Counted from the stretch's first letter, positions 8,021 through 15,991 are shown. The stretch: DNA of 23,410 nt from an uncultured Brachyspira sp. (GCF_934747485.1 NZ_CAKVGN010000047.1:1-23410), one strand, 5' to 3'. Translations and numbers: made by a program. The notes: a model not told the origin generated them from the letters alone.

Positions 8021-8419
8021 TTAAGCTATCTCTATTTTTTTCTCATATTTAACTTCTTCTTTTTTTGGAAGAGTAAGAGTTAAAACTCCATTCTCAAAAT
8101 TAGCAGAAATGTTTTCAATATCTATTCCTTTCACGCTAATGTTAAAGCTCTGTTCATATTTTGAAACAACTTCTTCTTTATCACCATCATCACTTTTCAT
8201 TACTTTCTTTCTCTCAGCGTATATTGAAAGCATATTCTCTTTTATACCAATATCCAAATCCTCTTTTTTTACTCCCGGCATATCCATCTCTATTGTATAG
8301 CTATTATCATTCTCCTCTAACTTGTAATCGCTATATTTATAAATGCTATTTTCTTCATTATAAAAATTATCAAAATCATCCAATATAGAATGTAAAGCAG
8401 GTAAAAATATTCTTGACAT
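8021..8419 (-). CDS. Small heat-shock protein, Hsp20 family (first of tandem pair)
   Basis: 132 aa from the ATG at 8419. An earlier in-frame ATG at 8440 exists, but AAAGGAGAT lies between the two and about 7 bases before 8419, so the inner start is the real one; both Hsp20 proteins then begin MSR. The alpha-crystallin domain spans about 35-125, with a GVLTLTLPK motif and a terminal IEI motif. The role is an ATP-independent holdase, as for its neighbour. The N-terminal arm is acidic and aromatic (DDFDNFYNEEN) and likely sets a different oligomer or substrate range. The first gene after the promoter, it should be the better expressed of the pair. Confidence 0.95.
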   Translation of the reverse strand: MSRIFLPALHSILDDFDNFYNEENSIYKYSDYKLEENDNSYTIEMDMPGVKKEDLDIGIKENMLSIYAERKKVMKSDDGDKEEVVSKYEQSFNISVKGIDIENISANFENGVLTLTLPKKEEVKYEKKIEIA

Positions 8420-8485
8420 AACCAAATCTCCTTTTTTCAATTAATAGTAAGCAGCAATTTTTTATTTTTGCTACACTATATATTA

Positions 8486-8501
8486 TGCAAGAATCATGCC
8501 A
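8486..8501 (-). promoter_or_regulatory. Sigma-54-like (-24/-12) promoter of the hsp20 pair
   Basis: Minus strand TGGCATGATTCTTGCA matches the consensus TGGCACG-N4-TTGCA at all fixed positions but one, with exact 10-base spacing between GG and GC. The start site would be near 8475, giving a leader of about 57 bases. No perfect CIRCE element (TTAGCACTC-N9-GAGTGCTAA) is present in the gap. A TATGTAT/ATACATA palindrome (8580-8600) lies about 105-125 bp upstream of the start, at enhancer-like distance. rpoN is not in this window. Confidence 0.65.
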
Positions 8502-8579
8502 TATATTATTTAGCAAACTGTATATTTTTTATACGTTTATTGTGTGTTTTTATAAATAGAGCAAATACTCATTTTTATA

Positions 8580-8600
8580 TATGTATCATTTATATACATA
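8580..8600. promoter_or_regulatory. Palindrome TATGTAT-N7-ATACATA, possible activator site
   Basis: Perfect 7-bp arms with a 7-base centre in the 308-bp divergent gap between hsp20 and mscL. It is a candidate enhancer-binding-protein site for the sigma-54-like promoter, but the region is so AT-rich that chance is a real alternative. A lone TATAAT (8691-8696) without a good -35 may serve mscL. Nothing else was seen in this gap. Confidence 0.3.
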
Positions 8601-8727
8601 AAAAATATAGACTTGTAGATTTTTTATACTATAAATAAAACTATTAAAAATAAATGTATCATAACTAATACAATAATTTTAAATATATTATATAATTACA
8701 CAACAGTAAAATTAAGGAGTCTAATTT

Positions 8728-9186
8728 ATGCTTAAAGAGTTTAAAAACTTTATAATGCGTGGAAATGTAATAGATATGTCTATTGGTATTATAATAGGCT
8801 CTGCTTTTAGCAAAATAGTAAACTCATTTGTAGAAGATATTTTAATGCCTCCAATAGGATTAATGCTTAGCGGAATAGATTTTTCTAATATATTTATAGT
8901 GATAAAAAAAGGAATAGAAAACCAAGGTCCATACACTTCATTAGACATGGCAAAAAATGCAGGTGCGGTTGTTATAAGTGTTGGAATGTTTTTTAATGCT
9001 ATAATAAGTTTTATAATCACAGCAATTTCTATATTTATAATAATAAAGATTGTAAATAAAATACAAGAAAAAATGCCGAAAGAAAAGAAAGAAGATAAAA
9101 AAGAAATTAAAGTATGTCCTTATTGCTATTCTAATATAAATATTAAAGCTATAAAATGCCCAAACTGCACATCGGATTTAAATTAA
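8728..9186 (+). CDS. mscL: Large-conductance mechanosensitive channel MscL with C-terminal zinc ribbon
   Basis: 152 aa. Inner-membrane pentameric channel that opens under membrane tension and releases solutes on hypo-osmotic shock. The N-terminal amphipathic helix MLKEFKNFIMRGNVIDM and TM1 (GIIIGSAFSKIVNSFVEDILMP, about 20-41) are typical; TM2 spans about 80-107. The usual lysine-rich cytoplasmic helix is followed by CPYC...CPNC (about 130-148), a rubredoxin-like zinc knuckle present in a subset of MscL proteins. RBS AAGGAG is 8-13 bases before the ATG. It is a single gene. Confidence 0.95.
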   Translation: MLKEFKNFIMRGNVIDMSIGIIIGSAFSKIVNSFVEDILMPPIGLMLSGIDFSNIFIVIKKGIENQGPYTSLDMAKNAGAVVISVGMFFNAIISFIITAISIFIIIKIVNKIQEKMPKEKKEDKKEIKVCPYCYSNINIKAIKCPNCTSDLN

Positions 9187-9242
9187 AATATTTATTAAAA
9201 AATATATATAAAAAATTATTTAAAATATTACTAAATACAGTA

Positions 9243-9270
9243 TTGTAAAATATGTATAAAGTAATATAAT
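9243..9270 (+). promoter_or_regulatory. Sigma-70 promoter of the serine-biosynthesis genes
   Basis: TTGTAA (9243-9248), a 16-bp spacer and TATAAT (9265-9270), about 44 bases before the aminotransferase ATG. This is the only clear promoter before the three-gene block. Confidence 0.6.
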
Positions 9271-9313
9271 ATCTAAATATACCATAACAGACTATTTTTT
9301 AGGAGATTATACT

Positions 9314-10459
9314 ATGAGAGACAAAACTTTTTTAATGATACCCGGACCTACACCTGTACCAGAATCTGCTTTAATAGAAATGGCAAAACACCCTATGGCA
9401 CATAGAAGCAAAAAATTTTCAAACATATTAAAAGAAGTTTATGAAGATTTAAAATATGTGTTTCAAACTAAGAATGATGTATTTTTGTTTACAGCAAGCG
9501 GCACTGGGGCAATGTGTGCTGCATTAGAAAATATTGTTAATGAGGGCGATAAAGTATTGTGCTTAGTGATTGGAAACTTTGGTGCAAGGTGGGCAAAAAT
9601 TGCAGAAAGCAGAGGGGCTGAAGTAATAAAATTAGAAGTTCCTCTTGGCGAAGTAATTAAACCTCAAATGCTTGAAGAGGCTTTAAATAAAAACAAAGAC
9701 ATAAAAATAGTAACACTCACTCATAGTGAAACTTCTACAGGTGCTGCTAATGATGTAAAAACATTATGTTCTATAATAAAAAAATATGGAGCATTGTCTG
9801 TTGTTGATGGTATAACAAGTTTATGTGCTATGGAGTTTAAAACTGATGAATGGAATATAGATGTTGCATTATCAGGCTCTCAAAAAGGGTTTATGATAGC
9901 TCCGGGACTTTCATTTTTAACTGCAAGCGAAGAAGCTTTTAAAATGCATGAAAAATGTAAATATCCAAGTTTTTATTTTAATTGGAAAGAGCATAAAAAA
10001 TCTTTAGCTAAAGACACTACTCCTTTTACTCCTGCAGTAAATCTCATCACTTCACTTCATGCATCTTTGAAAATGATTAAAGAAGAGGGAATTGAAAATG
10101 TTAATAAAAGACATAAAAAACTTTCTCTTGCTTTAAGAGCCGCTATAAAAACTATAGGCTTAAAACTTTTTGTAGAAGATGATAGTAACGCAAGCTATGC
10201 CATCACTTCAATACTTCCGCCAGAAGGAATAACTGTTCCAGATATAAGAAAGACTTTGAAAGATGATTATGATATTATTGTAGCTAATGGACAAGGAAGT
10301 TTAGAAAATAAAATATTTAGAATTGGTACTTTAGGATTTGTATGCGAGAGGGATTTAATAATGGCAGTAGGAGCATTGGAAGCGAGCTTAATTAAATTGG
10401 GATACAAGTTTGAAATTGGAAGCGGAGTTAAAAAGCTAATAGAAGAGCTAAACAAATAA
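9314..10459 (+). CDS. Class V aminotransferase (serine-pyruvate/alanine-glyoxylate type), likely phosphoserine aminotransferase role
   Basis: 381 aa, cytoplasmic, PLP-dependent. Seen: the GPTPVPE opening with HRS (11-32), ASGTGAM (61-67) for phosphate binding, the VVDGITS strand with Asp155 contacting the pyridine nitrogen, and SGSQKG with the Schiff-base Lys191. The sequence is of the AGXT/serine-pyruvate group, not classical SerC. It sits directly before serA and serB with no SerC nearby, so it probably converts 3-phosphohydroxypyruvate to phosphoserine using glutamate or alanine. Similar pairings of a class V enzyme with serA are known in anaerobes. The alternative is a true alanine-glyoxylate or serine-pyruvate transaminase. 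RBS AGGAG (9301-9305) is well placed. Confidence 0.85.
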   Translation: MRDKTFLMIPGPTPVPESALIEMAKHPMAHRSKKFSNILKEVYEDLKYVFQTKNDVFLFTASGTGAMCAALENIVNEGDKVLCLVIGNFGARWAKIAESRGAEVIKLEVPLGEVIKPQMLEEALNKNKDIKIVTLTHSETSTGAANDVKTLCSIIKKYGALSVVDGITSLCAMEFKTDEWNIDVALSGSQKGFMIAPGLSFLTASEEAFKMHEKCKYPSFYFNWKEHKKSLAKDTTPFTPAVNLITSLHASLKMIKEEGIENVNKRHKKLSLALRAAIKTIGLKLFVEDDSNASYAITSILPPEGITVPDIRKTLKDDYDIIVANGQGSLENKIFRIGTLGFVCERDLIMAVGALEASLIKLGYKFEIGSGVKKLIEELNK

Positions 10460-10469
10460 TATTTTTCTA

Positions 10470-10488
10470 ATTCTTATATAACAAGAAT
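10470..10488. other. Short inverted repeat between the aminotransferase and serA genes
   Basis: ATTCTT-atataac-AAGAAT, without a following T run, so not a normal terminator. It lies in a 140-bp gap that otherwise holds only AT-rich sequence and the serA ribosome binding site. It might be an operator or processing site; the evidence is weak. Confidence 0.25.
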
Positions 10489-10599
10489 ACGGCAGTATGC
10501 ACTCGAAATAATAAATAAGAACTAAAAAATTATTATAAAAAAATAATACTAAAAAAGTATAACACACTTAAATTAGATTAATTAAATGGAGATTGCACA

Positions 10600-12204
10600 A
10601 TGAAAGTTTTGATAACTGATAAGATAAATGAATGCGTTAAGGATATAATAGCAGATGTTTCTGAAACAGTATTTCTTCCAACTATGAGTGAAGATGAACT
10701 TACTAACATTATAGGAGAATATGATGCTTTAATGGTGAGAAGCCAGACAAAAGTAACAAGAAAAATTATAGAAGCTGGAAAGAACTTAAAAATTATAGGA
10801 CGTGCTGGTGTTGGTGTTGACAATATAGATGTTGAAGCTGCTACAGAGAAAGGAATAATAGTAGTAAACTCTCCAGATGGAAACACTATTGCAGCATCAG
10901 AACATACTATTGCTTTAATGCTTGCCATATCAAGAAATATAGTTCCTGCTGTAGTTTCTACAAAAGAAGCTAAATGGAACAGGGATAAGTTTACAGGAAA
11001 TGAGCTTTTTGGAAAGACTTTGGGTGTTATGGGGTTCGGAAGAATTGGAAGAAAGGTTGTGCATATTGCTCTTTCTATTGGAATGAAAGTTATAGTATAT
11101 GACCCATTTGCCACAGAAGAGATTGTGCAAAAAGTGGGAGCTGTATACGAAACTTCTTTAGATGAGTTTTTACCTAAACTTGATTATTTATCTCTTCATA
11201 TACCAAAAACTCCTGAAACAAATAATATCATAAACAAAGACAATTTATCTAAAATGAAAAAAAATGCTATCATTATAAATTGTTCAAGGGGCGGACTTAT
11301 AAACGAAGAAGATTTAAAACATGCATTAGAAAACGGCACTATAGCAGCTGCTGCAGTAGATGTTTTTGTAAATGAGCCAAAAATAGAGACTTGCCCATTA
11401 GTTGAATATAAAAATGACAATTTAATACTTACACCTCATCTTGGTGCTAGTACAAAAGAAGCTCAAATTAATGTTGCTTTAGATGTTGCTAAACAAATAA
11501 AACAAGTATTATCTGGAGGATACACTGAATCTGCTGTTAATATACCTTCGCTTAATCCTGAAAAATTAGAACCTGTAAAAGACTATATGAAGATAGCAGA
11601 AAATGCAGGTGAGATGATAATGCAAATATCAACAGGCAAAATTAAATCTTTTGAAATAACAGCACAGGGAGATTTAATTAATTTAGATATTCAGCCTCTT
11701 GAAGTGGCAGTATTAAAAGGGGCATTATCTTCAATGCTTCAAGATGTAAACTATGTTAATGCTCCTTATCTTGCAAAACAAAGAGGAATAGAAGTAAAAA
11801 CAATAAAATCTGAAACTCCTTCTACATTTACAGGAATACTAAAAGTAAAACTTACTACAGATAAAGAAGTTAATAATGTATCAGTATCTTTAATATCTAA
11901 GAATATAGCAAGAATAGTTAAGTTAAATGATTATGATGTTATAATAAAGCCTCAGCCTCATATATTAATAGTACCGCATATAAACCAGCCTGCTATGATA
12001 GCAAAAGTGGCAACTGTATTATCAAGCGACGGAATAAATATTGGTTCTATGAATGTATCAGAAAACATAAAAGGAAGCAATATGTCTATAATGGCTATAA
12101 ACGTTGATAGATTAATAGACAGCAGCATGATAGAAAAAATATCACAAATAGATGGAGTTCATCAACCAAAGTATATTAAACTTACTTCAGGATATACACT
12201 ATAA
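10600..12204 (+). CDS. serA: D-3-phosphoglycerate dehydrogenase, long form with ACT domain
   Basis: 534 aa. It oxidises 3-phosphoglycerate to 3-phosphohydroxypyruvate with NAD+, the first step of serine synthesis, in the cytoplasm. Seen: substrate domain with GRAGVGVDNID (67-77), Rossmann motif GFGRIG (145-150), and the catalytic Arg/Glu/His set in NCSRGG (Arg230), VNEP (Glu259) and LTPHLGAST (His280). Residues about 315-455 form the ASB-type intervening domain and about 460-534 an ACT domain (IVPHINQPAMIAKVATVL), the usual site of serine feedback inhibition in this type. RBS TGGAG (10587-10591). serB follows after 12 bases. Confidence 0.96.
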   Translation: MKVLITDKINECVKDIIADVSETVFLPTMSEDELTNIIGEYDALMVRSQTKVTRKIIEAGKNLKIIGRAGVGVDNIDVEAATEKGIIVVNSPDGNTIAASEHTIALMLAISRNIVPAVVSTKEAKWNRDKFTGNELFGKTLGVMGFGRIGRKVVHIALSIGMKVIVYDPFATEEIVQKVGAVYETSLDEFLPKLDYLSLHIPKTPETNNIINKDNLSKMKKNAIIINCSRGGLINEEDLKHALENGTIAAAAVDVFVNEPKIETCPLVEYKNDNLILTPHLGASTKEAQINVALDVAKQIKQVLSGGYTESAVNIPSLNPEKLEPVKDYMKIAENAGEMIMQISTGKIKSFEITAQGDLINLDIQPLEVAVLKGALSSMLQDVNYVNAPYLAKQRGIEVKTIKSETPSTFTGILKVKLTTDKEVNNVSVSLISKNIARIVKLNDYDVIIKPQPHILIVPHINQPAMIAKVATVLSSDGINIGSMNVSENIKGSNMSIMAINVDRLIDSSMIEKISQIDGVHQPKYIKLTSGYTL

Positions 12205-12216
12205 GGAAAAATATAA

Positions 12217-12837
12217 ATGAAATTAGCAGTTTTTGATTTTGACTCCACTTTGATGGACGGTGAAACTTTAGACATTATTGCAAGAGAAACTAATTTTGCA
12301 AAAGAGATTTCTGAAATTACTGCAAGAGGAATGAGAGGCGAGATTGATTTTTTTGAAAGTTTAGAGATGAGAGTTGCTTTACTAAAAGGGATAAAATTAG
12401 AAACTGTTAATGAAATTTGTAATAGCCTTCCTATAATGAACGGAGCAAAAGAGACCATTCACGAGCTTCACAAAAAAGGCTATAAATGTGTATGCTTTTC
12501 CGGAGGGTTTAAAAATGCAACCACCCTATTTGCCGATAAGCTTAATTTAGACGGAGAGTTTGCAAATATATTTCACACAAAAAACAATATACTTACAGGA
12601 AAAGTTGGAGGCGAGATGATGTTTTCAAACAGCAAGGGGGATATGCTTGTGAGATTACAAAAGCTTCTTAATGTTTCTTATGAAGATACTTTAGCTGTTG
12701 GTGATGGGGCTAATGATTTAAGTATGTTTAAATATGCTAAAAAAAAGGCTGCCTTTTGTGCTAAAGAAGTTTTAAAAAAGGAAGCAAATATTGTAATAGA
12801 TAAAAAAGATTTAACACTTATATTAGATAAAGTTTAA
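12217..12837 (+). CDS. serB: Phosphoserine phosphatase (HAD family)
   Basis: 206 aa. It hydrolyses phosphoserine to serine, the last step of the pathway. HAD motif I is FDFDST (Asp7 nucleophile, Asp9 acid/base), followed by the SerB-typical MDGET; motif II is CFSGG (about 92-96), and motif III/IV is VGDGANDLSMF (about 165-175). The helical cap (about 20-80) includes the EITARGMRGEIDF region that matches SerB and distinguishes it from other small HAD phosphatases. No ACT domain is present; feedback control would rest with SerA. It starts 12 bases after the serA stop with AAGGA in the gap, so it is co-transcribed and probably coupled. Confidence 0.93.
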   Translation: MKLAVFDFDSTLMDGETLDIIARETNFAKEISEITARGMRGEIDFFESLEMRVALLKGIKLETVNEICNSLPIMNGAKETIHELHKKGYKCVCFSGGFKNATTLFADKLNLDGEFANIFHTKNNILTGKVGGEMMFSNSKGDMLVRLQKLLNVSYEDTLAVGDGANDLSMFKYAKKKAAFCAKEVLKKEANIVIDKKDLTLILDKV

Positions 12838-12865
12838 ATATATTTTCAAAGGTTTTTATAAAAAT

Positions 12866-12962
12866 CTAAACAACTATATTTTATCTTATAAATTTTGTTT
12901 TATTCAACTTTTCCCATAGTAAAAAGTTTTCGCCCTTTGGACACGCTTCGCGAAAGTACAAG
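12866..12962 (-). repeat. Scaffold repeat B, copy 2a
   Basis: On the minus strand: CTTGTACTTT, a hairpin unit CGCGAAGCGTGTCCAAAGGG (12952-12933), AAAACTTTTT, then a diverged slot ACTATGGG and AAAAGTTGAATAAAACAAAA with the AT-rich tail. Compared with copy 1, it gains a unit after CACTTT and has lost or replaced the GACGAAGTCC unit. It begins 28 bases after the serB stop. Confidence 0.75.
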
Positions 12963-13018
12963 TGTTTTACTCTATATCTTAGAATATATATAATACTTGT
13001 ATTTTACCTAAAAATGCA

Positions 13019-13099
13019 GTCTTTTTGGTTCTTTTGGCCACAAAAAGAACTGGGGGTGTGGGGACTAGCCCCCACAAATAATAAACTAAAAATTTTCTA
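13019..13099 (-). repeat. Scaffold repeat A, copy 2, without hairpin units
   Basis: Minus strand: TTATTTGTGGGGGCTAGTCCCCA, CACCCCCAGTTCTTTTTG, then GGCCAAAAGAACCAAAAAG. The 25-bp GCGAAGCG unit of copies 1 and 3 is absent, so this is the 'empty site' form. GTGGGG-N6-CCCCAC makes a strong hairpin on its own. Confidence 0.7.
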
Positions 13100-13107
13100 G
13101 TATATAG

Positions 13108-13222
13108 TTAAATAACTATATTTTATCTTATAAATTTTGTTTTATTCAACTTTTTCCCGCCTTCGCTTTGCGGACTTCGTCAAAGTTTTTACCCTACGGG
13201 TACGCTTCGCGAAAAGTGCAAG
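13108..13222 (-). repeat. Scaffold repeat B, copy 2b, with two hairpin units
   Basis: Minus strand: CTTGCACTTTT, unit GCGAAGCGTACCCGTAGGGTA (13211-13190 region), AAAACTTT, unit GACGAAGTCC...GCGAAGGCGG, then GAAAAAGTTGAATAAAA and the tail. It therefore carries both the unit typical of repeat A and the one in B copy 1. It lies beyond the terminator of the citrate synthase operon. Confidence 0.8.
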
Positions 13223-13299
13223 TTAAGAAAGTAATACTAATTATATATTAAATATTAAACTAAAAACAATGTAAATATTTATTAATGTTTTGAAACAAC

Positions 13300-13341
13300 T
13301 CTAATAATAAAAAAGGAGCTTTATACAAAATAAAACTCCTT
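13300..13341 (-). terminator. Intrinsic terminator of the citrate synthase operon
   Basis: Minus strand AAGGAG (13341-13336)...CTCCTT (13318-13313), with TTAT/ATAA continuing the stem inside, followed by TTTTTTATTATT. It lies 22 bases after the citrate synthase stop. Confidence 0.85.
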
Positions 13342-13363
13342 GAAAAATTATCTCTATAAAAAA

Positions 13364-14707
13364 TTATCTTTTATCCATAGTTATAAACTCTTGAGGGTCA
13401 GAAACATTTTTATACGCTGGTCTTATGATTCTTCTGTCATCAAAATTAAGTTCTTCTATTCTATGAGCACACCAGCCCACAATTCTTGACATAGCAAAAA
13501 GCGGAGTATAAAGCTCTTTAGCAATACCAAGCATTTCATATATAAATCCAGAGTAAAGGTCTACATTAGCACAAACTCTTTTTTTATCTCCTTTTACCTT
13601 TATAAAACATTCTATAGCCCTCTCTTCTATTAACTCCATGAATGCAAGCTCTTTTTCTTTTTTCTTCTCCTTAGCAAGCTGACGAGCCAAATCTTTTAAT
13701 ATAACAGCACGCGGGTCTGATAAAGTATAAACAGCATGCCCCATTCCATATATAAGTCCGCTCTTATCATAAGCTTCTTTGTTAAGCATTTTCATTAAAT
13801 ATTCATCTATCTCTTTTTTGCTCTCCCAATTATCTATAGCCTCTTTCAAATGAATAAACATATCCATTACTTTAGCATTAGCCCCTCCGTGCAAATCACC
13901 CTTTAAAGAACCAATACCCGCAGAAATGCTTGAATAAGTATCTGTTCTTGTAGAGCTTGTAACACGTACTGTAAATGTAGAGTTATTACCGCCTCCGTGT
14001 TCTGCATGAAGTATCAAAAACAAATCAAGCATTCTTGCCTCTAACTCACTAAACTCCTGCTTAAGCATATATAAAAAATTCTCTGCTATAGAATATTTTG
14101 GTTTCGGTAATGTGATATGCAAATATTTTTGATTAACACTATATTGAAACATATTATAAGCATAAGCAATAACTGCCGGAAATCTTGCTATTAATTGAAT
14201 AGATTGAAGCATTAAGTTTTCTAATGATAAATCTTCAGGATTAGGGTCATGAATATACATCTCAAGCACACTTCTTGAAAGTATATTCATAATATTTTGC
14301 CCTTCCAAATCTATTATATTCATTATAGTTTTTTTATCTAAATACATATTATCAGATATTAACTCTTTAAAAGACTGCAATCTCTCCATATCTGGAAGCT
14401 TACCCGAAAGAAGAAGATAGCAAACCTCCTCATAACCAAAACGCTTATTAGTTAATATATCATTAGCAATATCATTTAAATCATACCCTCTATAATAAAG
14501 CTTACCGTCTATAGGGCATACTTTTCCGTTTTTATCTCTTTCATATCCAACAACATCTCCAATATTTGTAAGCCCTACAAGCACCCCTGTTCCATCTTCA
14601 TTTCTTAAACCTTTTTTTACATTATATTTCTGAAAAAGTTCACTATCTATTTTTATTCTTTTGCTTGAATGGTCATAAAGTTTGTACAATAAATATTCTT
14701 TTTTCAT
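13364..14707 (-). CDS. Citrate synthase
   Basis: 447 aa. It condenses acetyl-CoA and oxaloacetate to citrate in the cytoplasm. Conserved features: LYYRGYDL near 70-77, HAEHGGGNNSTF (234-245), and the catalytic triad at His273 (LHGGAN), His324 (GMGHAVY) and Asp383 (NVDLYSG). SRIVGWCAHRIE (407-418) and IIRPAY (427-432) are CoA and citrate-binding regions. There is no N-terminal zinc domain of the E. coli type II kind, but the first 45 residues are longer than in dimeric archaeal or Bacillus enzymes. It is the last gene of acn-icd-citrate synthase, 24 bases after icd, with AAAGGA before the ATG. A 2-methylcitrate synthase is less likely given the aconitase and IDH partners. Confidence 0.95.
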   Translation of the reverse strand: MKKEYLLYKLYDHSSKRIKIDSELFQKYNVKKGLRNEDGTGVLVGLTNIGDVVGYERDKNGKVCPIDGKLYYRGYDLNDIANDILTNKRFGYEEVCYLLLSGKLPDMERLQSFKELISDNMYLDKKTIMNIIDLEGQNIMNILSRSVLEMYIHDPNPEDLSLENLMLQSIQLIARFPAVIAYAYNMFQYSVNQKYLHITLPKPKYSIAENFLYMLKQEFSELEARMLDLFLILHAEHGGGNNSTFTVRVTSSTRTDTYSSISAGIGSLKGDLHGGANAKVMDMFIHLKEAIDNWESKKEIDEYLMKMLNKEAYDKSGLIYGMGHAVYTLSDPRAVILKDLARQLAKEKKKEKELAFMELIEERAIECFIKVKGDKKRVCANVDLYSGFIYEMLGIAKELYTPLFAMSRIVGWCAHRIEELNFDDRRIIRPAYKNVSDPQEFITMDKR

Positions 14708-14731
14708 AAATATGTCCTTTAATATATATTT

Positions 14732-15991
14732 TTACATTATAGAAACTATTTTTTCTGCAAACTCTTTTGTGCCAAGTGCAGTTCCATTATCCATAAAGCT
14801 TGCCAAATCTTCTGTAGCATATCCGCTTTCAAAAGATTTCTCTAATGCATTTATTATTAATTTAGAAGCCTCATTCATATTTAAATATTCTAATGCCATC
14901 ACAGAAGAAAGTATTAATGAACAAGGATTGGCTTTATTTTTTCCTGCTATATCTGGTGCTGTGCCGTGGGTAGCTTCAAAAATAGCATGCCCCGTTTTAT
15001 AATTAATGTTTCCTCCCGGTGCTATTCCTATTCCTCCTACCATAGCTGCTAATTGGTCTGATACATAATCGCCGTTTAAGTTTAATGTTGCTATTACAGA
15101 ATAATCTTCCGGTTTTAATAATGTGTTTTGTAAGAAGGCATCGCAAATATTATCTTTTATTATGAGTTTACCTTGCTCTTTTGCTTCTTTTAACTTCTCT
15201 TTTGCTTTATCTTCACCAAACTCTTTTTTTATTTCGGCATACTCGTCCATAGTAAAAGTTTTATGAGCAAACTCTTTTCTTGCAAGTTCGTATCCGTATT
15301 TTTTAAATCCGCCCTCAGTGAACTTCATTATATTCCCCTTATGAACCAAAGTAACAGAAGGAAGTTTATTTGCCAAAGCATACTCTATTGCAGAACGTAT
15401 GAGTCTTTTAGAGCCTTCTTCAGATACAGGCTTAACTCCGAAAGATGATGTTTCTGGAAATCTTACTTTAGTTACACCCATTTCATTTTTTAAAAAGTTA
15501 TAGAATTTCTTAGCTTCTTCTGTGCCTGTTTTCCATTCTATACCCGCATATATATCTTCAGTATTTTCTCTAAACACAACCATATTAACTTTATTAGGCT
15601 CTTTTACAGGCGAAGAAGTACCCTTAAACCATCTTACAGGTCTTAAACAAACATAAAGGTCTAAAGTCTGACGAAGTGACACATTGAGTGAACGCATACC
15701 CTCTCCAACAGGAGTAGTTAAAGGCCCCTTTATGCCTATAAGATACTCTTTAAAAATGTTTATAGTTTCATCAGGCAAAGGAGTACCTAACTCTTTTTGA
15801 GCCTTATCTCCTGCAAGCACCTCAAGCCATTCAATAGATTTTTCTCCGTTGTAGGCTTTTTTTACAGCCTCATTTACAACCATTTGAGAAGCAGGAGTAA
15901 TTTCAGCCCCTACTCCGTCCCCCTCTATAAAAGGAATTGTAACTTTATTTGGTACTATCAATTTACCATTTTTCATTTCTATTTTACTCAT
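14732..15991 (-). CDS. icd: Isocitrate dehydrogenase with NAD-type cofactor residues
   Basis: 419 aa. It converts isocitrate to 2-oxoglutarate and CO2. The overall sequence is of the E. coli type: GEGMRSLNVSLRQ (96-108), with Ser101 matching the phosphorylatable serine; LRPVRWF (116-122); RENTEDIYAGIEW (141-153); DAFLQNTLL; NLNGDYVSDQLAAMVGG (304-320). At the cofactor site the E. coli NADP residues Lys344, Tyr345, Val351, Tyr391 and Arg395 correspond to Asp347, Ile348, Ala354, Glu394 and Ser398. Asp-Ile after HGTAP is the pattern of NAD-using IDH and isopropylmalate dehydrogenase, so NAD+ is the likely cofactor. That is inference from alignment by eye. No IDH kinase/phosphatase gene is nearby. 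Confidence 0.93.
   Translation of the reverse strand: MSKIEMKNGKLIVPNKVTIPFIEGDGVGAEITPASQMVVNEAVKKAYNGEKSIEWLEVLAGDKAQKELGTPLPDETINIFKEYLIGIKGPLTTPVGEGMRSLNVSLRQTLDLYVCLRPVRWFKGTSSPVKEPNKVNMVVFRENTEDIYAGIEWKTGTEEAKKFYNFLKNEMGVTKVRFPETSSFGVKPVSEEGSKRLIRSAIEYALANKLPSVTLVHKGNIMKFTEGGFKKYGYELARKEFAHKTFTMDEYAEIKKEFGEDKAKEKLKEAKEQGKLIIKDNICDAFLQNTLLKPEDYSVIATLNLNGDYVSDQLAAMVGGIGIAPGGNINYKTGHAIFEATHGTAPDIAGKNKANPCSLILSSVMALEYLNMNEASKLIINALEKSFESGYATEDLASFMDNGTALGTKEFAEKIVSIM

Noticed and set aside
8420..8440. Upstream ATG extending the first Hsp20 by 7 residues
   Set aside because: The AAAGGAGAT ribosome binding site falls inside this extension and is well spaced for the ATG at 8419.
8441..8727. 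CIRCE (HrcA) element upstream of hsp20
   Set aside because: Only a partial TTAGCA-like match near 8510; no inverted GAGTGCTAA partner at the required distance.
10460..10599. Riboswitch or T-box leader before serA
   Set aside because: 140 bases of AT-rich sequence with only a 6-bp inverted repeat and no recognisable aptamer or antiterminator core.
10578..11114. 178-aa minus-strand open frame opposite serA
   Set aside because: Fully antisense to conserved SerA motifs; no start signals and composition typical of a shadow frame.
13223..13299. Additional small gene between the repeats and the citrate synthase terminator
   Set aside because: No ORF with a start signal; only AT-rich sequence.
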